Of a stretch of DNA of 64,000 bases, positions 45,776 through 57,939 are shown piece after piece. Position numbers and translations under genes: made by a program. The notes under the pieces are model-generated. The model saw only the letters and a list, made by a program, of their open reading frames with translations. It had not been told where the DNA came from and made no database searches. Origin of the DNA: Cyathus striatus (Eukaryota; Basidiomycota; Agaricomycetes; Agaricales; Nidulariaceae); assembly GCA_025738555.1 (NCBI GenBank), contig JAOVFP010000005.1, positions 2,356,001-2,420,000 of the forward strand. Reading direction: 5' to 3'. Each line of letters begins with the position of its first letter. Position 1 is the stretch's first letter.

Positions 45776-46977
45776 AAGTGTTGTATATCATTTTTCTGTA
45801 GTGCAACTTTTGCAAGTATTATTACTCCAAGAACATTCTGAACAGTTTGTTTGTCTGTATCACTCCAGGTTACAAATGAAAAGTTTAAGACCTGTGCATA
45901 CAAGTTATATATAGCAAGCTCTTCACTTTCTTGATTTTCTAGAATTAGCTTCAACTTTTTTCTTGGATTTATACTATTTTGTTCATTTGAGGTGATGTAT
46001 GTAACAGCAGTAGAAGCCCAAATGAACAATCCTGCAGCTCTCTGTGTTAATTTTCTCAATTCATCATCATTTAGTTTCCAACCAATCAAGGAAAGCACTT
46101 GAGAGCTTTCAAATTTCTCTTTTAGATAACTATGTATATCATGGTTGGTTTCTGAGCTCACATTTGAGCCTATCTCTAGTTCATAGTCAATAGACGTATT
46201 ATCTTTCACCCACTCCTTTGGCTTGTAGCCAGGTCTACCAGTTACAATAAGTTTGCAAGTTTTTGGAAGCTGTGCCCAAGAAACTAGAGTTTTTAAAAAG
46301 ATGTTCATGTCATTGGAATTCTTGCACTCATCTAATGCATCAATAATTACAACTGGAGGAAAATCCTGCAGCTGCACCTCAAAATCATGAAACATATTGC
46401 AAATTAAATTTTGAAAGTGCCACTTGATATCTTGAGGTAGGAAGTTCATATTCAATTTTCTTGCAATCAATTCAGCAATAGGAGTATGAATGGATGCCAT
46501 GGTGGCAGCAGCAGTGCGCCATACAACACATGGATCATTTAGCTCATCATCATTTCTTTTGAAGAAATGAAAGCCACAGAGCCTCTTGGTTTCAGAAAGC
46601 TTGGATACTAAAGTAGAGGCAATTGCTGACTTTCCAGCTCCTGGATATCCAGTGATCCACAAAATGTTTCTTGACTCAGCTAATAATGAGATAGCTATAA
46701 GAATGATAAACCAATCATTGCAGTTTCACATACTGAAATCATTGAGCCAGTCATCTATCTCCTTAAGCAATCCCTTCCTTGTTCCTTCCATACAGCCAGA
46801 TATATTAAATTTGTCACGAGATAAAGGCTTCAGTTGACTATTAAGTTTTGCTTGAATGTCATTTGTGCCTCCCTGATTAATAAACTGATTTCCGGAAACA
46901 GTGTTCAAAATACTGTTTTGAATGTTCACATTGTGTGCATTGCTAAACGTATGAGCACCAGAAGAGTACATAGCCAT
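45776..46977 (-). pseudogene. NACHT-WD40 STAND protein gene, N-terminal half (NACHT NTPase)
   Basis: The start MAMYSSGAHTFSNAHNVNIQ is followed by NTVSGNQFINQ, a typical N-terminal motif of basidiomycete STAND proteins. A 52-nt intron (about 46684-46735) links DWLNDF to TESRNILWITG. The NACHT domain shows Walker A GYPGAGKSAIAS, Walker B VVIIDALDEC, sensor TCKLIVTGRPGYKP, and RKLTQRAAGLFIWASTAVTY. The frame is then cut after IQHFIS by the Harbinger element and continues at 34157. NACHT-WD40 proteins act in heterokaryon incompatibility and innate-immunity-like signalling through nucleotide-driven oligomerisation. No effector domain precedes the NACHT domain. The insertion should truncate the protein before the propeller. 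Confidence 0.9.
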
Positions 46978-48037
46978 GAATGTAAAATGGTTGTCGATTC
47001 AAGTTTGTATCTTGACGTTCACAGTGTTGTGTTCGTGTTGTGGGAGGGAAGGAAACGCTCGAGGTTATCACGCTGTCTTTATACCTGATACCGCGCGCTG
47101 ATCATAGTTATCTATATCAAGTGCGTACTATAATTATCTTAGCAAACGTGTTGATTATAGTATGTTCAACACGACCACTTCCTCCCAGTAAACAGGGGGA
47201 CAACGTGGAACAGGTGATGTGTACGATCTACCATTCAGAAGTAGAACATTGCATCGCGCTTTGTACACGTCTGACAAGAACTCTTTGTCCTCGAAAACAA
47301 TGAATAATGCAGGGAAGGTGAGGGAAAAGTAAGGCGATGCTAAGGCGGTTATCATCTGACATCCATAATATCAATCCGTGTCATGGCCATCTCCGTTTTA
47401 GGCTATTAAAAGGCTGTGGCATGCAATCTGCCAATTGAGACGTACCGTCTGTCACTGCGAAGCATGTTGTATACGGATATAGCAGACATGTGGAGAGCGT
47501 ACTATATGAAGTGAGGCCTGATAGTGGCGAGGTTGTGTTCTGGTCGCTATTTCAGGAACGAAGCACGCGTTAGATATGGGTACTGGTAACGATACGGCTC
47601 GATAAGGTTTCCCTCTGTTTTCAGCCTAGAATTGACGATCTTCAGCTACCTATCGATTATCTGTGACAACCATCTTGAATTTTGCAATCGATCCCGACAA
47701 AACTGATGCTATGGCCTATTAACAGGTCAGTACAGCCCCATTCACGGGGCGCTTGTTAGTATCCATTCTCATCGATTCGACATAAAGCCACTCCTAAGGC
47801 GAATAGGCAAGTTAGTGTCGTAGCATATGCAACATACTAGATGTGCATTTAGCGCGAGCGAACACACTCTTTATCAAAACGTAAGTCGAGAGGAATAAAA
47901 AGTAGGTAGGGCACTTGCTTTAAGTCTTGAAGAGTTTGAGTAATTGGAGGGAAAAACCAAGGAACTGAGAATAATAGGCGTGCTGTTCTCGATGTGAATG
48001 CGAATCATCTGGGCCGCCATACTTGCATATGATCGAT
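46978..48037. other. CpG-rich intergenic region upstream of the STAND gene
   Basis: Composition changes here from CpG-poor to CpG-rich (TCGATTCGACATAAAG, AGCGCGAGCGAACAC). No gene is recognised. The first few hundred bases are the presumed promoter of the minus-strand NACHT-WD40 gene. Confidence 0.4.
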
Positions 48038-48589
48038 TTACTCATGGTTTCCATTGCAGTGTGCGAACGTCCACTTTATCGACGCCTTCCTTGAACCTCG
48101 TACATCAGCTTGTCGATCTTGTACATACTTATAGCTGAAGCCTGACAGTGACAGAGATAAGAGCGCCGTCGCTGCGCTACAAAGCAGTACAGAGCAAGTA
48201 CGCGAATATGCGACGGGAAAGTTTACATAATCATGACTGTCATGCTCACGAGGTGGTGACGAGCGCGGTCTCGACTCTCCGCTGTCTTCTTTGTCGAGCA
48301 CTCTACCCGATGTTGTTGTTGTAGAGTCTAACTGGTGGTTTTGGGTGTGTTGTCTACCCTGTGCTTCTACTTTTAAACCATACTGATACTCTAATAGATC
48401 TGCCCTATGGATTACCGTGCCATATCCCTCTAGGGCTTTCACTGCCATGTCAAACGCAATACGCATCCCAACCGTCCAGCTCCTCAGCGCTCTACCCTTT
48501 CTCAGACTCTCCAAGTGCCGCGTGTCGCCGGGTAAATACATAACTGCCTCATTCCCGCCATAACCCGTCGTCTCTGGAGCATAAAGCAT
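48038..48589 (-). CDS. hypothetical protein with C-terminal hydrophobic segment
   Basis: The frame of 183 codons contains well-structured sequence: LRKGRALRSWTVGMRIAFDM, then AVKALEGYGTVIHRADLLEY. A Ser/Arg-rich linker follows and a hydrophobic stretch (CSVLLCSAATALLSLSLSGF) that could be a membrane segment. Codon use is GC-rich and CpG is normal, consistent with a host gene. I do not recognise the family. The frame stays open a little upstream (TLFVLGLLQRFAYMLYAP), so the true start may lie beyond 48589, possibly behind an intron. Confidence 0.45.
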   Translation of the reverse strand: MLYAPETTGYGGNEAVMYLPGDTRHLESLRKGRALRSWTVGMRIAFDMAVKALEGYGTVIHRADLLEYQYGLKVEAQGRQHTQNHQLDSTTTTSGRVLDKEDSGESRPRSSPPREHDSHDYVNFPVAYSRTCSVLLCSAATALLSLSLSGFSYKYVQDRQADVRGSRKASIKWTFAHCNGNHE

Positions 48590-48599
48590 ATATGCAAAC

Positions 48600-50540
48600 C
48601 GTTGAAGTAGCCCGAGAACAAAGAGTGTGGTATGCCCAGGCTCGGTTCGGGTGTTGAAGGACCGTCAAGTAGTGTGCATCAATGATTAAGCTTAAGACAG
48701 AGCTTACGATTGGGGTAGGAGAGATATTAGGTTTGTCCCTTCCGTGCTAACGCCCTGTTATTGTTTGCGAAACTGACGTTACTTACAGCGATGGGCTACG
48801 TCGAGAACTTTGACAACTCTTTTTTCATTCCACGGTTCCCCCTCGTAGCCAAACATCTTACGTGGTCCTTCAAACGCGTCTTCGCCGCTCTCTACTTCCA
48901 CTATGCGCAAGTTGCAGCTCCACCTGGAAGATGTGAACTTATTTAGAGATGGTTGTAAATATGGCTTTCGAAGGCGCAAAGAGGTAGGAGATGGTCAACT
49001 CGTAATTGGACGCTCTGGAGAGGTCGGAGTGAATGAGGGGAGAGAATGGGTGGTGATTGATGTTGTGGGGTAACGGGGCTGCGGCAACCGTGCTTAAGGT
49101 AGGGTTACTCATTCATTCTCTTCCGCGATATACTGAAGAAGCGCTACATTTGAACGTAGTAAGATGCTCTATGCAAGTTAGAAGATACATCCAAGCTGTG
49201 CATATATGGATCTTGCTTTCCATCGTCCAAGAACCAAGGGATTTCACGAGAAGCAGTTATCCTACCTACAAATGTGTAAGCCGCCGACCTTGAAGAACGT
49301 CACTCGCTACAATTCTGTGCGGTTATCACTCATTCTACTCATTTCGAATCGGGCGCTAATTCGCACTTTCCTTCAATGCGACTTCCCGGGCGATTCCTTA
49401 GGAATACCTCCACAAATGACGGTCCACACGTAGAAGTGTATTATGCGCATCTTTTACGCCATCCATGTCTTTGGTGGCCCCGCTTCTCAGCGAGGAAACA
49501 GTTTTTCTTCGTGCTGTGTGACTAAGTGTCACAGTCACGCTGACCGTGATTCAACTGGAAAACATAACTTGTAAAAGCAAAGGATTTAATTCAGAAAAGC
49601 TACCCCTATGCAGACATCTTACCACTTGACGAGGGTACTTGTGCTGTCGGCCGTTTTTGTCTGTCGGTAACAAATGTCGGCTGGGGGGAAGGAAGGGACA
49701 AACCTCGGCTATCGATCTCCGACTCTGACTGGAGCTCTATTCGTCTTCTTCAGCTTCTCCTTCCTCGAAGCCACCCTACTTCTTCACAGCCTGTGATAAA
49801 CCTTTCCCGGTTAACACTATGTCTCGAGGACGTAAGAAAGAGGGGGGATAGGTACCGCGAGTCGAACTTCCGTGGGGGTGAGATCTGTGGAAGTGACGGG
49901 ACGTGTCTGACTGGCGTTTATGAACTTTTAGCTCTTGTTTCCAGAGGTGGGCACTAAGCGTTGCCGTCTGCCCCTGGGCTTTTGTACTGTGCTTCGAAAA
50001 CAAGATGTTCAAATTGCTATTATCATCGCCAAGTAATCCTGATACATCGCATGATGGTTATGCTTCGGGTTGTTGTACGTACTTCATCAAGTAAAATACT
50101 CATCAATCAAATAAATTCAAAACGGACCCCTGGACCCAGTAGTAATACAAAAGGCTGTGATACTTAACACCATGTACTTAAATGGTATGTTCAACTTTAG
50201 AGGCGTCTGACCATGAACGGCGATATAAATGTCCAAGTAATGAAGACTTCCAACCGAGTATTCGAGTGCTGTATAGTAAGCTTAACAGCTTACACCGCCT
50301 TCGCAGTCGGTTGAAAGGCCCCAATACCCAAATAGTAAACGAGGGAGTCATAAAACAGATAACGCAACAGAGGATAACAGAAAAGTCTTAGAAATAAGGA
50401 GACACATACCTGAGCAGACAGATAGAAAGGGGAATAGTATATAAAACTCGAGTTCACTGCAGCACAGCTGCAAGTCGTCGGAACGCTACTTCTCGCCCCT
50501 CAGGCCCTGCACTCCAGCAATTGATCAAAACGTTTTCATC
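48600..50540. other. CpG-rich intergenic DNA, no gene recognised
   Basis: Several 60-80 codon frames on both strands, none with a recognisable motif. No LTR or TIR pair was found. Confidence 0.3.
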
Positions 50541-51789
50541 CCATCTATATTGGTGATATAGACAACCAAGGCCGTTACCGCATCATCAACAAACTTGGCC
50601 TCGGATCCTACAGCACAGTATGGCTCGCCACCGACCTTCATTTGAACCGCTTTGCTTCTCTCGAAGTGCTCTCTGCTTATTCATCCTCTGTGTCTTCTGA
50701 ACTGCACATCTCGCAACACCTTCAGCGACAACAAGCACAACCGGACTCCCATCCTAGCAAGGCCCATGTGATACGCATATTCGACACATTCATGATTCAT
50801 AGTCCAAATGGTACACACCACTGTATTGTTACGGAGCTCCCTGGTGTGGATATCGGTGTTCTCGCTCTGCCGGTCAATCATGTGGAACGTTTTTCTTTCC
50901 CCTTGGATACACCTAGGAGGTGGCAGCACAGGTTGCGCTTGGTGTAGCGTATCTTCACAAGTGCGGCATTATTCATGGAGGTAAGTGATCATTCTTGTAT
51001 GCACCACACTCTTAAACACTTATGAATACTTTGTTGTAGATCTCCATACTGGAAATGTGCATTTCTACACTCCCGAGCTCGAAAATGCATCTTTTGCGGA
51101 CGTGAAGCGTATTAATAGGGAATCATTCATTCACCCCATCAGGTACGGGGATAATGTTACCCCATCTCTACATTGTCCTACCACCATAGCCCACGCACCA
51201 TGGATATATCGTGTGGCTGATATTTGCCTTTCTCGTTACGGTGACGTTCACGTCAAGCTCTGTGATTTCAGCGAATCGTTCCCCCACGCCCCAGATCGTA
51301 AGCCTGATAAGCTGCTAACATCCAACATGCCATTCGAGCTTCAAGCTCCTGAAATTATTTTCCACGATATGGTCTGTCCCACTCCTTCGATGGACATTCG
51401 GGCGCTTGGAGTCCTTATGTACATGATTCCAAACTCGAGTCATCATCCGTTTGCGTCGCCTTGCAATAAAGACCAGCTGCTTAAACACATGGCATGTATT
51501 CTTGGGAAGTTTCCGGATAAATGGTGGACCGCTTGGGCTGAACGTGCAGTATACTTTGATGAAAATGGTTTTAGTCAAACATATAAGTTGATGGTGCCGT
51601 TTTCGAGTATCAGTATGAAGACAGCAAAATATCAGTGCAGAAGAGGCCGATGCATTTAGAAGTCTGTTGTACAGGATGTCTCGCTATGTGCCAGAGGAAA
51701 GGATCGATACTGAGGAAGTAGTACGACTCATCCCTAGTGGCTGGAAGAAGAGGAACGTAAAGTATGTGACTGGAAATGGAAGGGCGTAA
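50541..51789 (+). pseudogene. SRPK-like protein kinase, frame-disrupted
   Basis: The kinase reads YIGDIDNQGRYRIINKLGLG, a glycine loop GLGSYSTVWLATD, RFASLEVLSAYSSSVSSELH (Leu replaces the Lys expected in the VAIK position), HHCIVTELPGVDI, then VAAQVALGVAYLHKCGIIHG in a shifted frame. An intron (about 50982-51039) follows, then the catalytic loop HGDLHTGNV, KLCDFSES in the DFG position, LQAPEIIFHD for APE, and SMDIRALGVLMY. The end (AFRSLLYRMSRYVPEERIDT) lies in another frame. Loss of the VAIK lysine, a degenerate DFG and two frame changes argue for a pseudogene, though unrecognised introns could explain one of them. Such kinases are numerous in Agaricomycetes. Confidence 0.65.
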
Positions 51790-52740
51790 CAGGGGTACTT
51801 AATAATCTATAAATACTTTCTAGGGTCTCTGTCTACTTACTCCCATGCACAAGGACAAGACGAACAATGTTGCGCATGCTACATAATAAATGTAAAATAT
51901 AAAATGAAATAGTTTTTGATGGGGTAATAATATGCTAAAATTATGTGTATACGACAAGAAATGAGCGAGCTATGAGGCTCGGAAGATGGGCAGCCAAACG
52001 CATGCGGATTTTGGGTTTTTGCCGAAAATCACCGCTTTGCCAACTATTATGAAAACAACAATAAGAATACATGAAGCATGGTATCTAAAATGTCACTTTG
52101 GAGGGACACAACGGGAATGCACATTCGATTGACTGATAAATCGCACTTGATGGGGCACATCTGATATTGTTGAGATAAACGACGCATCGACGACGACATC
52201 GTTACGTTTAGCCTCAAAGCATGCAGGGGGAGGAAGCAAGAGGCAAATGGATAAGTATTCATCAGTAAATCTGACATCGCATTATTTTTATCTTTTGATG
52301 TCTTTAAAAGTCCGAAGCGATATTAATGACATCAAAGACATCAACGTGACATGACTTCCTAATGATAGGTCATTTTCGATTAACGTCGCGCCAAGCTTCG
52401 CAACGCCAAAATCATATTTCAAAGCCCCTGAAAAGATGCTGAAAGTAACTACCGATATCTTTCAAAGCTTTGTTGTCTTCAGAAAGGAAACGTTGAATAT
52501 GCCTGGATATTTTTATTGGGCAATATCAATATAAAATCATTGAATTTAGTGGTTATATTAAAACAACAGTATAAAAAGAACATGTACGTAGTCTATACAA
52601 TAATTATGAATATAGAACCGATATATTCTCCCGCTCGGTTCATCAGCAAGCACTGGTTTTTGCATATAGCATACTATAGTATGTATATGAATCCTTGTAA
52701 CATGTATAACTTTTCAAATTAGCCAAAGTCACTGTATAGT
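51790..52740. other. AT-rich intergenic DNA
   Basis: No gene recognised. Near 52110-52150 a fragment (ACATTCGATTGACTGATAAATCG) resembles part of the repeat at 9.72 kb. Confidence 0.3.
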
Positions 52741-52990
52741 AGTTTGTAGCACTCTGTAATGTAATTACTGTGCTGTATAGCTCTCTACAATTTATGAGAA
52801 ATCTGTAGCAATATATAATGTAATTAGTATGCTATAAAGTACTATACAGTTTCCAAGTGCTATGCAATAATCTATAATGTAAGTAGTACACTATGTAATT
52901 TTATACAGTTCAACACCAAGTGCTCTGTAATGATCTGTAATCTATCTAGTATGATATGTAGTATTATACAGCACTACTAAATTTAATAGT
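52741..52990. repeat. tandem repeat of about 60 bp, four diverged units
   Basis: Units begin near 52746, 52805, 52861 and 52925 and share TGTAATGTAATTANT and CTATACAGTT words. The word use resembles the palindrome-rich stretches at 7.8 kb and 54.6 kb. Confidence 0.5.
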
Positions 52991-53057
52991 TGAAACTTGT
53001 ACATAGTTGGTAATACCCACAAATCTGCTACATATTACTTAAAGTTCAACTCTCTGC

Positions 53058-53960
53058 TGTGGAGGGAGTAGTTGGTATACTGGTATAACCCAGTACTATA
53101 CTTATAATTTGATTTACTTCGTTTCATTTATCATTTACCTTTAATTATCTATTTCTACTTACTCTAAATTCCTATCTACATATTTCTATCTTTTTACTTT
53201 GGTTCTACGACATGTTGTGCAAACAGTGCACTCGGATTTCTGTGTTTTCATTCCATGTGTGGACTTAGAGATGCGGCGTGGCCTCACCAAATATTGGGAA
53301 GCCAATGCCAAACAACACGTGACGCGTGTATGTGCTGTCATGTCTCGCCTATGCTACAACACATTCCGCTTACTGCTTTCCATATCACTCTCTGCTTTCT
53401 TTTTTTGTATTCTCTAGGCTTTCTTTCCGTTGCCTCAAGGCCTGTCAAGACGACATTCGGACTCTCTGGGCATTATGTGCCCCTCGGACAGCTCAAGACG
53501 ATAGGGCTTAGGGTTGTACACCCACTCAAGACCCCTCTTTCTCATCAAGATACTTACACGTTTGGTCCTCAAGACCGGTGTTTCGAACGCCGAGGCACGA
53601 TGACTGGGTCTTTACCCTCATTGTGCTATGCTATTACTGGTGGAAGGATAAGGTACTTGGGTCAAGGCATTGGGTTTATCTTATATCCGTTCATTTTATT
53701 CTTTTTCCTCAATCATTTTCCTTTCTTTCGTTATACAATTTCGTCACCCTCGTTTTTTCGTTATGATACACGTCTGGACTCTTTTCCTCTCGTCATTCCT
53801 CATCCAATATTCCAACTGCCGGTGTCCGATGACAGAGCACCCCGCCACCAACGACACGTTGTTGAGATTTCACACATCTTTGTGTACCTTTTTCTTTTTC
53901 TGGGCAATGGCGACGTAAGAGCATGCGTGCGCTATCCCTATCAGTCTTATCTTTTGCATT
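53058..53960 (+). mobile_element. LTR-like copy of the 13.9-kb family, diverged 3' end
   Basis: It begins TGTGGAGGGAGTAGTTGGTA and follows the reverse complement of 15260-14150 for about 900 bp, with indels. It includes GTTGTGCAAACAGTGCACTC and the CTTTTTCTGGGCAATG region. After about 53960 it diverges, and no CCTCCACA end is found, so either the 3' end is lost or an internal sequence starts there. The 235-codon plus-strand frame at 53255-53962 overlaps it and has no domain. Confidence 0.55.
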
Positions 53961-54555
53961 GACAATGTATCTACAGATGGCATCATGAACACTCTTACTT
54001 CGTCATCCGCTCTGCTTGCTCCTCAGCAGCAGACTACGACGGAGACTCCTCAGATCCGGTCTCAAACCGATGCTTTAACGCTTCATAGATAGCCACATCA
54101 TCTCATCAAGTTGCCCTCCTCAATGTCCGACGCCGCTGGCAAGAACAGCGCGAAAGCCACGCGATCCACCCCCCTCCTCCCTTCTCTCCCGTGTCACAGC
54201 AACAATGACGCCACTGGATACAGCCCCTTCCTCCCCCCTTCCTCCCTCGTCCCCTGCGCAATAACAATCACCGCACATCATCCAGCCCCCTCCTTCCCTG
54301 CACCATTACGATGATGACGAAGCCCATCCTGTCTCCTGTCGGCAAGTGTGGTGTTGAGGGATTTTGTTCGCGAAGGGTTGGACGGGATGCACAATTTGGG
54401 GTACCATTCTCATTGAATATTATTATTTATCCTGTATCTATTAAAATTACTTAATATATTTATTTATTTATATAACTGAAGGAGTGACACTATTGGCTGA
54501 AGTATTAGAATCCCAAGGAAATCCTACAGGACCTGCCGTAATCCTGGATATTCTA
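53961..54555. other. stretch with a low-complexity open frame, no supported gene
   Basis: A short frame (MNTLTSSSALLAPQQQ) and a 67-codon Ser/Pro-rich frame at 54111-54314 are open, but without motifs. They may be internal-region remnants of the LTR-like element. Confidence 0.25.
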
Positions 54556-54755
54556 AAGCTTCCATAGCATACTGCCAAGCCTCCACAGTGTTGTATAGCA
54601 CTCCATAGCATGCTACCATGTCTCTGTAGTGCTTGATAGCGTGTAGTGATAACTCTGTAGTACTACAGAGTTGAACACCTTTGTTATGGTGCTATGGCAT
54701 TATACAATGCTCTGTAGCACTACTGTAGCACTGTGTAGTATAATCAGTACTTGCT
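54556..54755. repeat. palindrome-rich repeat (CTCTGTAGCACT words)
   Basis: Words such as CATAGCACTCCATAGCATG, CTCTGTAGTACTACAGAG (a perfect 18-bp palindrome) and TGTAGCACT recur within 200 bp. Similar sequence occurs at 52.74-52.99 kb. Confidence 0.45.
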
Positions 54756-54759
54756 GATG

Positions 54760-56290
54760 TTAATATATAGCCCAACTTCACCTCTCTCTTGTTGCATTTC
54801 CCCTGCATCACTAACCTCCAGGTTTCAAAGGAGCTATCACTTAGAATGGCGTTTAGAATTGAATACCATTCATAAAAATATAGTAGACGTACTCGAAGTA
54901 ACCACCATCTCAACCACCTGCCTAACCAGTATTCACAAGCCATTGCAAGCCGCGGGGGTGACATCCTGATAGCACAATGCTTACAGTTATTATGAAGTTC
55001 TTGCAAAAAGAGCTATCAAACTACTGTACGTTCACCGAAAAATTAGTTGGATTAAGTAAAAGTTTGAACTTAGCATTCAACTTTAGGGTCAGTGAGCTTG
55101 AACACACGTTGGTTGACGAGTGGGAAACTGTCTAAAGGACATTGGGTGATTTAGTGATTTTATGGCATTCACTATCGCCGCGTACCTGTCGTGTTCAATT
55201 TGAGTGTAGCCCCGGGTGCATGGAGAACATCGGTAGTGAAGGTGGGCGGGGGGTGCTAGTGAAGGTTGAAGGTTAAAACTCGTTGGGCTTTGGTTGGGCT
55301 CCAACTAAGTCCAGAGTACACTCGGAATTGGAGTTTTTAAAAATATGGCGTGATTTCAGGTACCCAACACCTTCCGTCTCGGCTATTAGAGGCTATTCGA
55401 CGTCTCGACTCTCGACATCAAATGGTTACTGGGACCAGGGCTTGTCCAGATCCTTCACATTTCAATTTCGACAGCTCTTGTGTTGACAAGAAAACTTAGA
55501 CAAAGGATCGGTGTGCACCGTGCAGTGGCGAGTGTTGAGACCTGAGGGATAGGTAGTTAAAGTTAAAAAGTGGTGATAGTTCTGCTATAGAACGTTGGTG
55601 AGTGGCGTTAGTGAGTGTGCCGGTGAGTGGTGAGCATGTTGCATTGACAGTGACTAAGTTAAGGGAATATAAGGTCAGTGAGAGTAATTTAGAGCATGGT
55701 AATATGGCTACTCAGCACTGTAGGAATTATACTTCCAGCTGGAACAATCTCCTGTGCATCTGTAGTACTATGTCCAGCATATTGGAGCCCATCTCGTGAA
55801 AGACACTTTGTGACTGCAAAGTTGGTTTGAAAGAGAACTCAAAAGTTGGGCATCGAATTGCAAATGCAAATAAGCAAGCCCCTTGAAGCGAAAGTTCGTG
55901 GTGGAAGCAAAGCATTGAAAGATGCAGAAAAGCGAACGTCGGGACATGAAATGGTGCGGAAGGAGAAGCTAAGCCGGAATTTGAAAGTAAATGTCACGCG
56001 TAAAAGCTAACGTGATGAAAGATCAAAATAATGCGTTGTCAGATTTACTGATGTTTACGGTACATTGTAAACTACTTAAATACATAAAATCACCAGTAGC
56101 ACGTTGTCAGTAAAATACATAAAAGGTATAGTAATGTATCTAAAAGCATATGTGGAGGCGGCATGGAATGATTATCATTGTGACATTTGAATAAGTAATA
56201 TAATTCTACAGATATATCAGCCTCTGCAATTGCAAGTAGAACCTGATGTATCAGTGTTGTTAATAGCAAGCGGTGTTGATACACCAACTG
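54760..56290. other. CpG-rich intergenic DNA, no gene recognised
   Basis: Only short frames without motifs on both strands. No paired repeats were seen. Confidence 0.3.
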
Positions 56291-56294
56291 TTGT

Positions 56295-57935
56295 AATTAC
56301 AAGAGGCTTCCAGTCTCCTTCCCAGACCCTATAGGATGTCTCGATCCTAGAGCGGTACACAATTTTTATTCCGAGTTCATGAGTTATTTGGGAAACTCTC
56401 AAGTAGTTTTGATTGACCAATCATATCACTTTATTTGATCATTCTCTTTTTGGAAATGGGTACCTTTGAACTTTAATTCGGTGAGACATCCTATAGGGTC
56501 TGGCATATAACATATACAAATAGGAGGGTCGAGCTGACCTCCGCAGAGGCCATTATATTCTGAGTTTGAATTGACCATTTCCAAAAACAGATGATGCATC
56601 AAGAGTTTCGATAGCATTACTTAGCATCACCTCACGTCGATTAAAGAGATCCATACATAACTCGTGATGACAATGATGGTGGACAACATAGACTACAAGA
56701 ACATTTAATGAACTTAGTTATTCAATTGCGACACTGACCATCCCAAACAAATCCGTATTATACACTGTTCCACTGCTCCACAAGTGCACACCATCAGTAA
56801 ATAATAAACCCTGTACCTTGTCCCCCTTGAAGTCATCAGGAATATCAGGAGATTTTTCTCAATATGCAGGTGAAACTTAAAAGCCCTGAGCAGGTATAGA
56901 CACACTGATATCATTGAAGAAACGAGAAACTTCAACAGGGGTGGCAGATCTCTAACTTTCCAATTGTTTAGAACGAACTTCCAGGCCTCGAATTCTGACA
57001 GAGGGCTCAATATCTTTTGAATGCTGAAACAAATGTTGGAACATTGAGTCTACTGTCAAATAGAAGCAAGATTGGCCGTAGGATATTGCAAACTTCATTT
57101 AGACTTCATTCAGAATGTGTTTCGGTCCTCAGAAGTGTTGCAGATGTTAGTAGTTACCAAGCTATTGGTATATCTTTTGGTAAGAGCTCGTTTGTCTCGG
57201 GACTAACAATGATCATTTTGTATTCAAAGTTTTCGGTAGCCTAAGGTATAATTGGTATCCACTATAACTTGTGTTTGTGTGTACTGACCAAGCTCAAACA
57301 AGCTTGTAGTTGTAGCAGTGTCTCAACTCTCTCCCAATGAACATGCCATTCTTTCCTGTTTTACTCAGTGATTCTATATGTTGCTTCCCTGTGATTATAA
57401 TAAGTATATTTTCTTCTGGACAGAAAATGAGCAGCACTCAGAAAATCAATATCTTCCCAAGGCTTGTTCCAACGATTGAAATAGCTTCACTATCACTTTT
57501 GAGGGCAGCCTCACCACATTTCTTTGCCAGAAACACTGCCGTATACCAAATGTGTCAAATATTTTGCTTTGAATGTTGACAACTGAAGGGATTGGAGTCA
57601 TACAGATTGCAATGAAATTGACACGCGTCGACGCGACTCCCCCCCTGAGCATTTACTTTCATACTCAGAATGATGTCGGCGAGCTGGCCATCAAGGTGGC
57701 TGTGGTGTTTGTATATGTTATATGCCAGACCCTATAGGATGTCTCACCGAATTAAAGTTCAAAGCACCCAATTCCAAAAAGGGAATTGATCGATTCAAAC
57801 AATATGATTGGTTGATTACAATGACTTAAATATTTTACTTATCACCTAACAAACTTGGATTAAAAATTGTGCACCGCTCTAGGATCGAGACACCCTATAG
57901 GGTCTGGGAAGGAGACTGAGAGGCTTCCTGCAAGC
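56295..57935. repeat. inverted pair of MITE-like repeats about 1.2 kb apart
   Basis: Arms of about 230 bp at 56295-56530 and 57700-57935 are inverted copies (about 85% by eye). Each arm contains a core of about 190 bp bounded by CAGACCCTATAGG and CCTATAGGGTCTG. The flanks CTCCTTCC and GCATATAACATATACAAA are shared as well, so the duplicated unit is larger than the core. The intervening 1.2 kb has only short frames without motifs. Confidence 0.6.
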
Positions 57936-57939
57936 AGAT

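Noticed and set aside
53255..53962. 235-codon plus-strand ORF
   Set aside because: It lies within the LTR-like repeat, with no motif and no conserved counterpart in the other copy.
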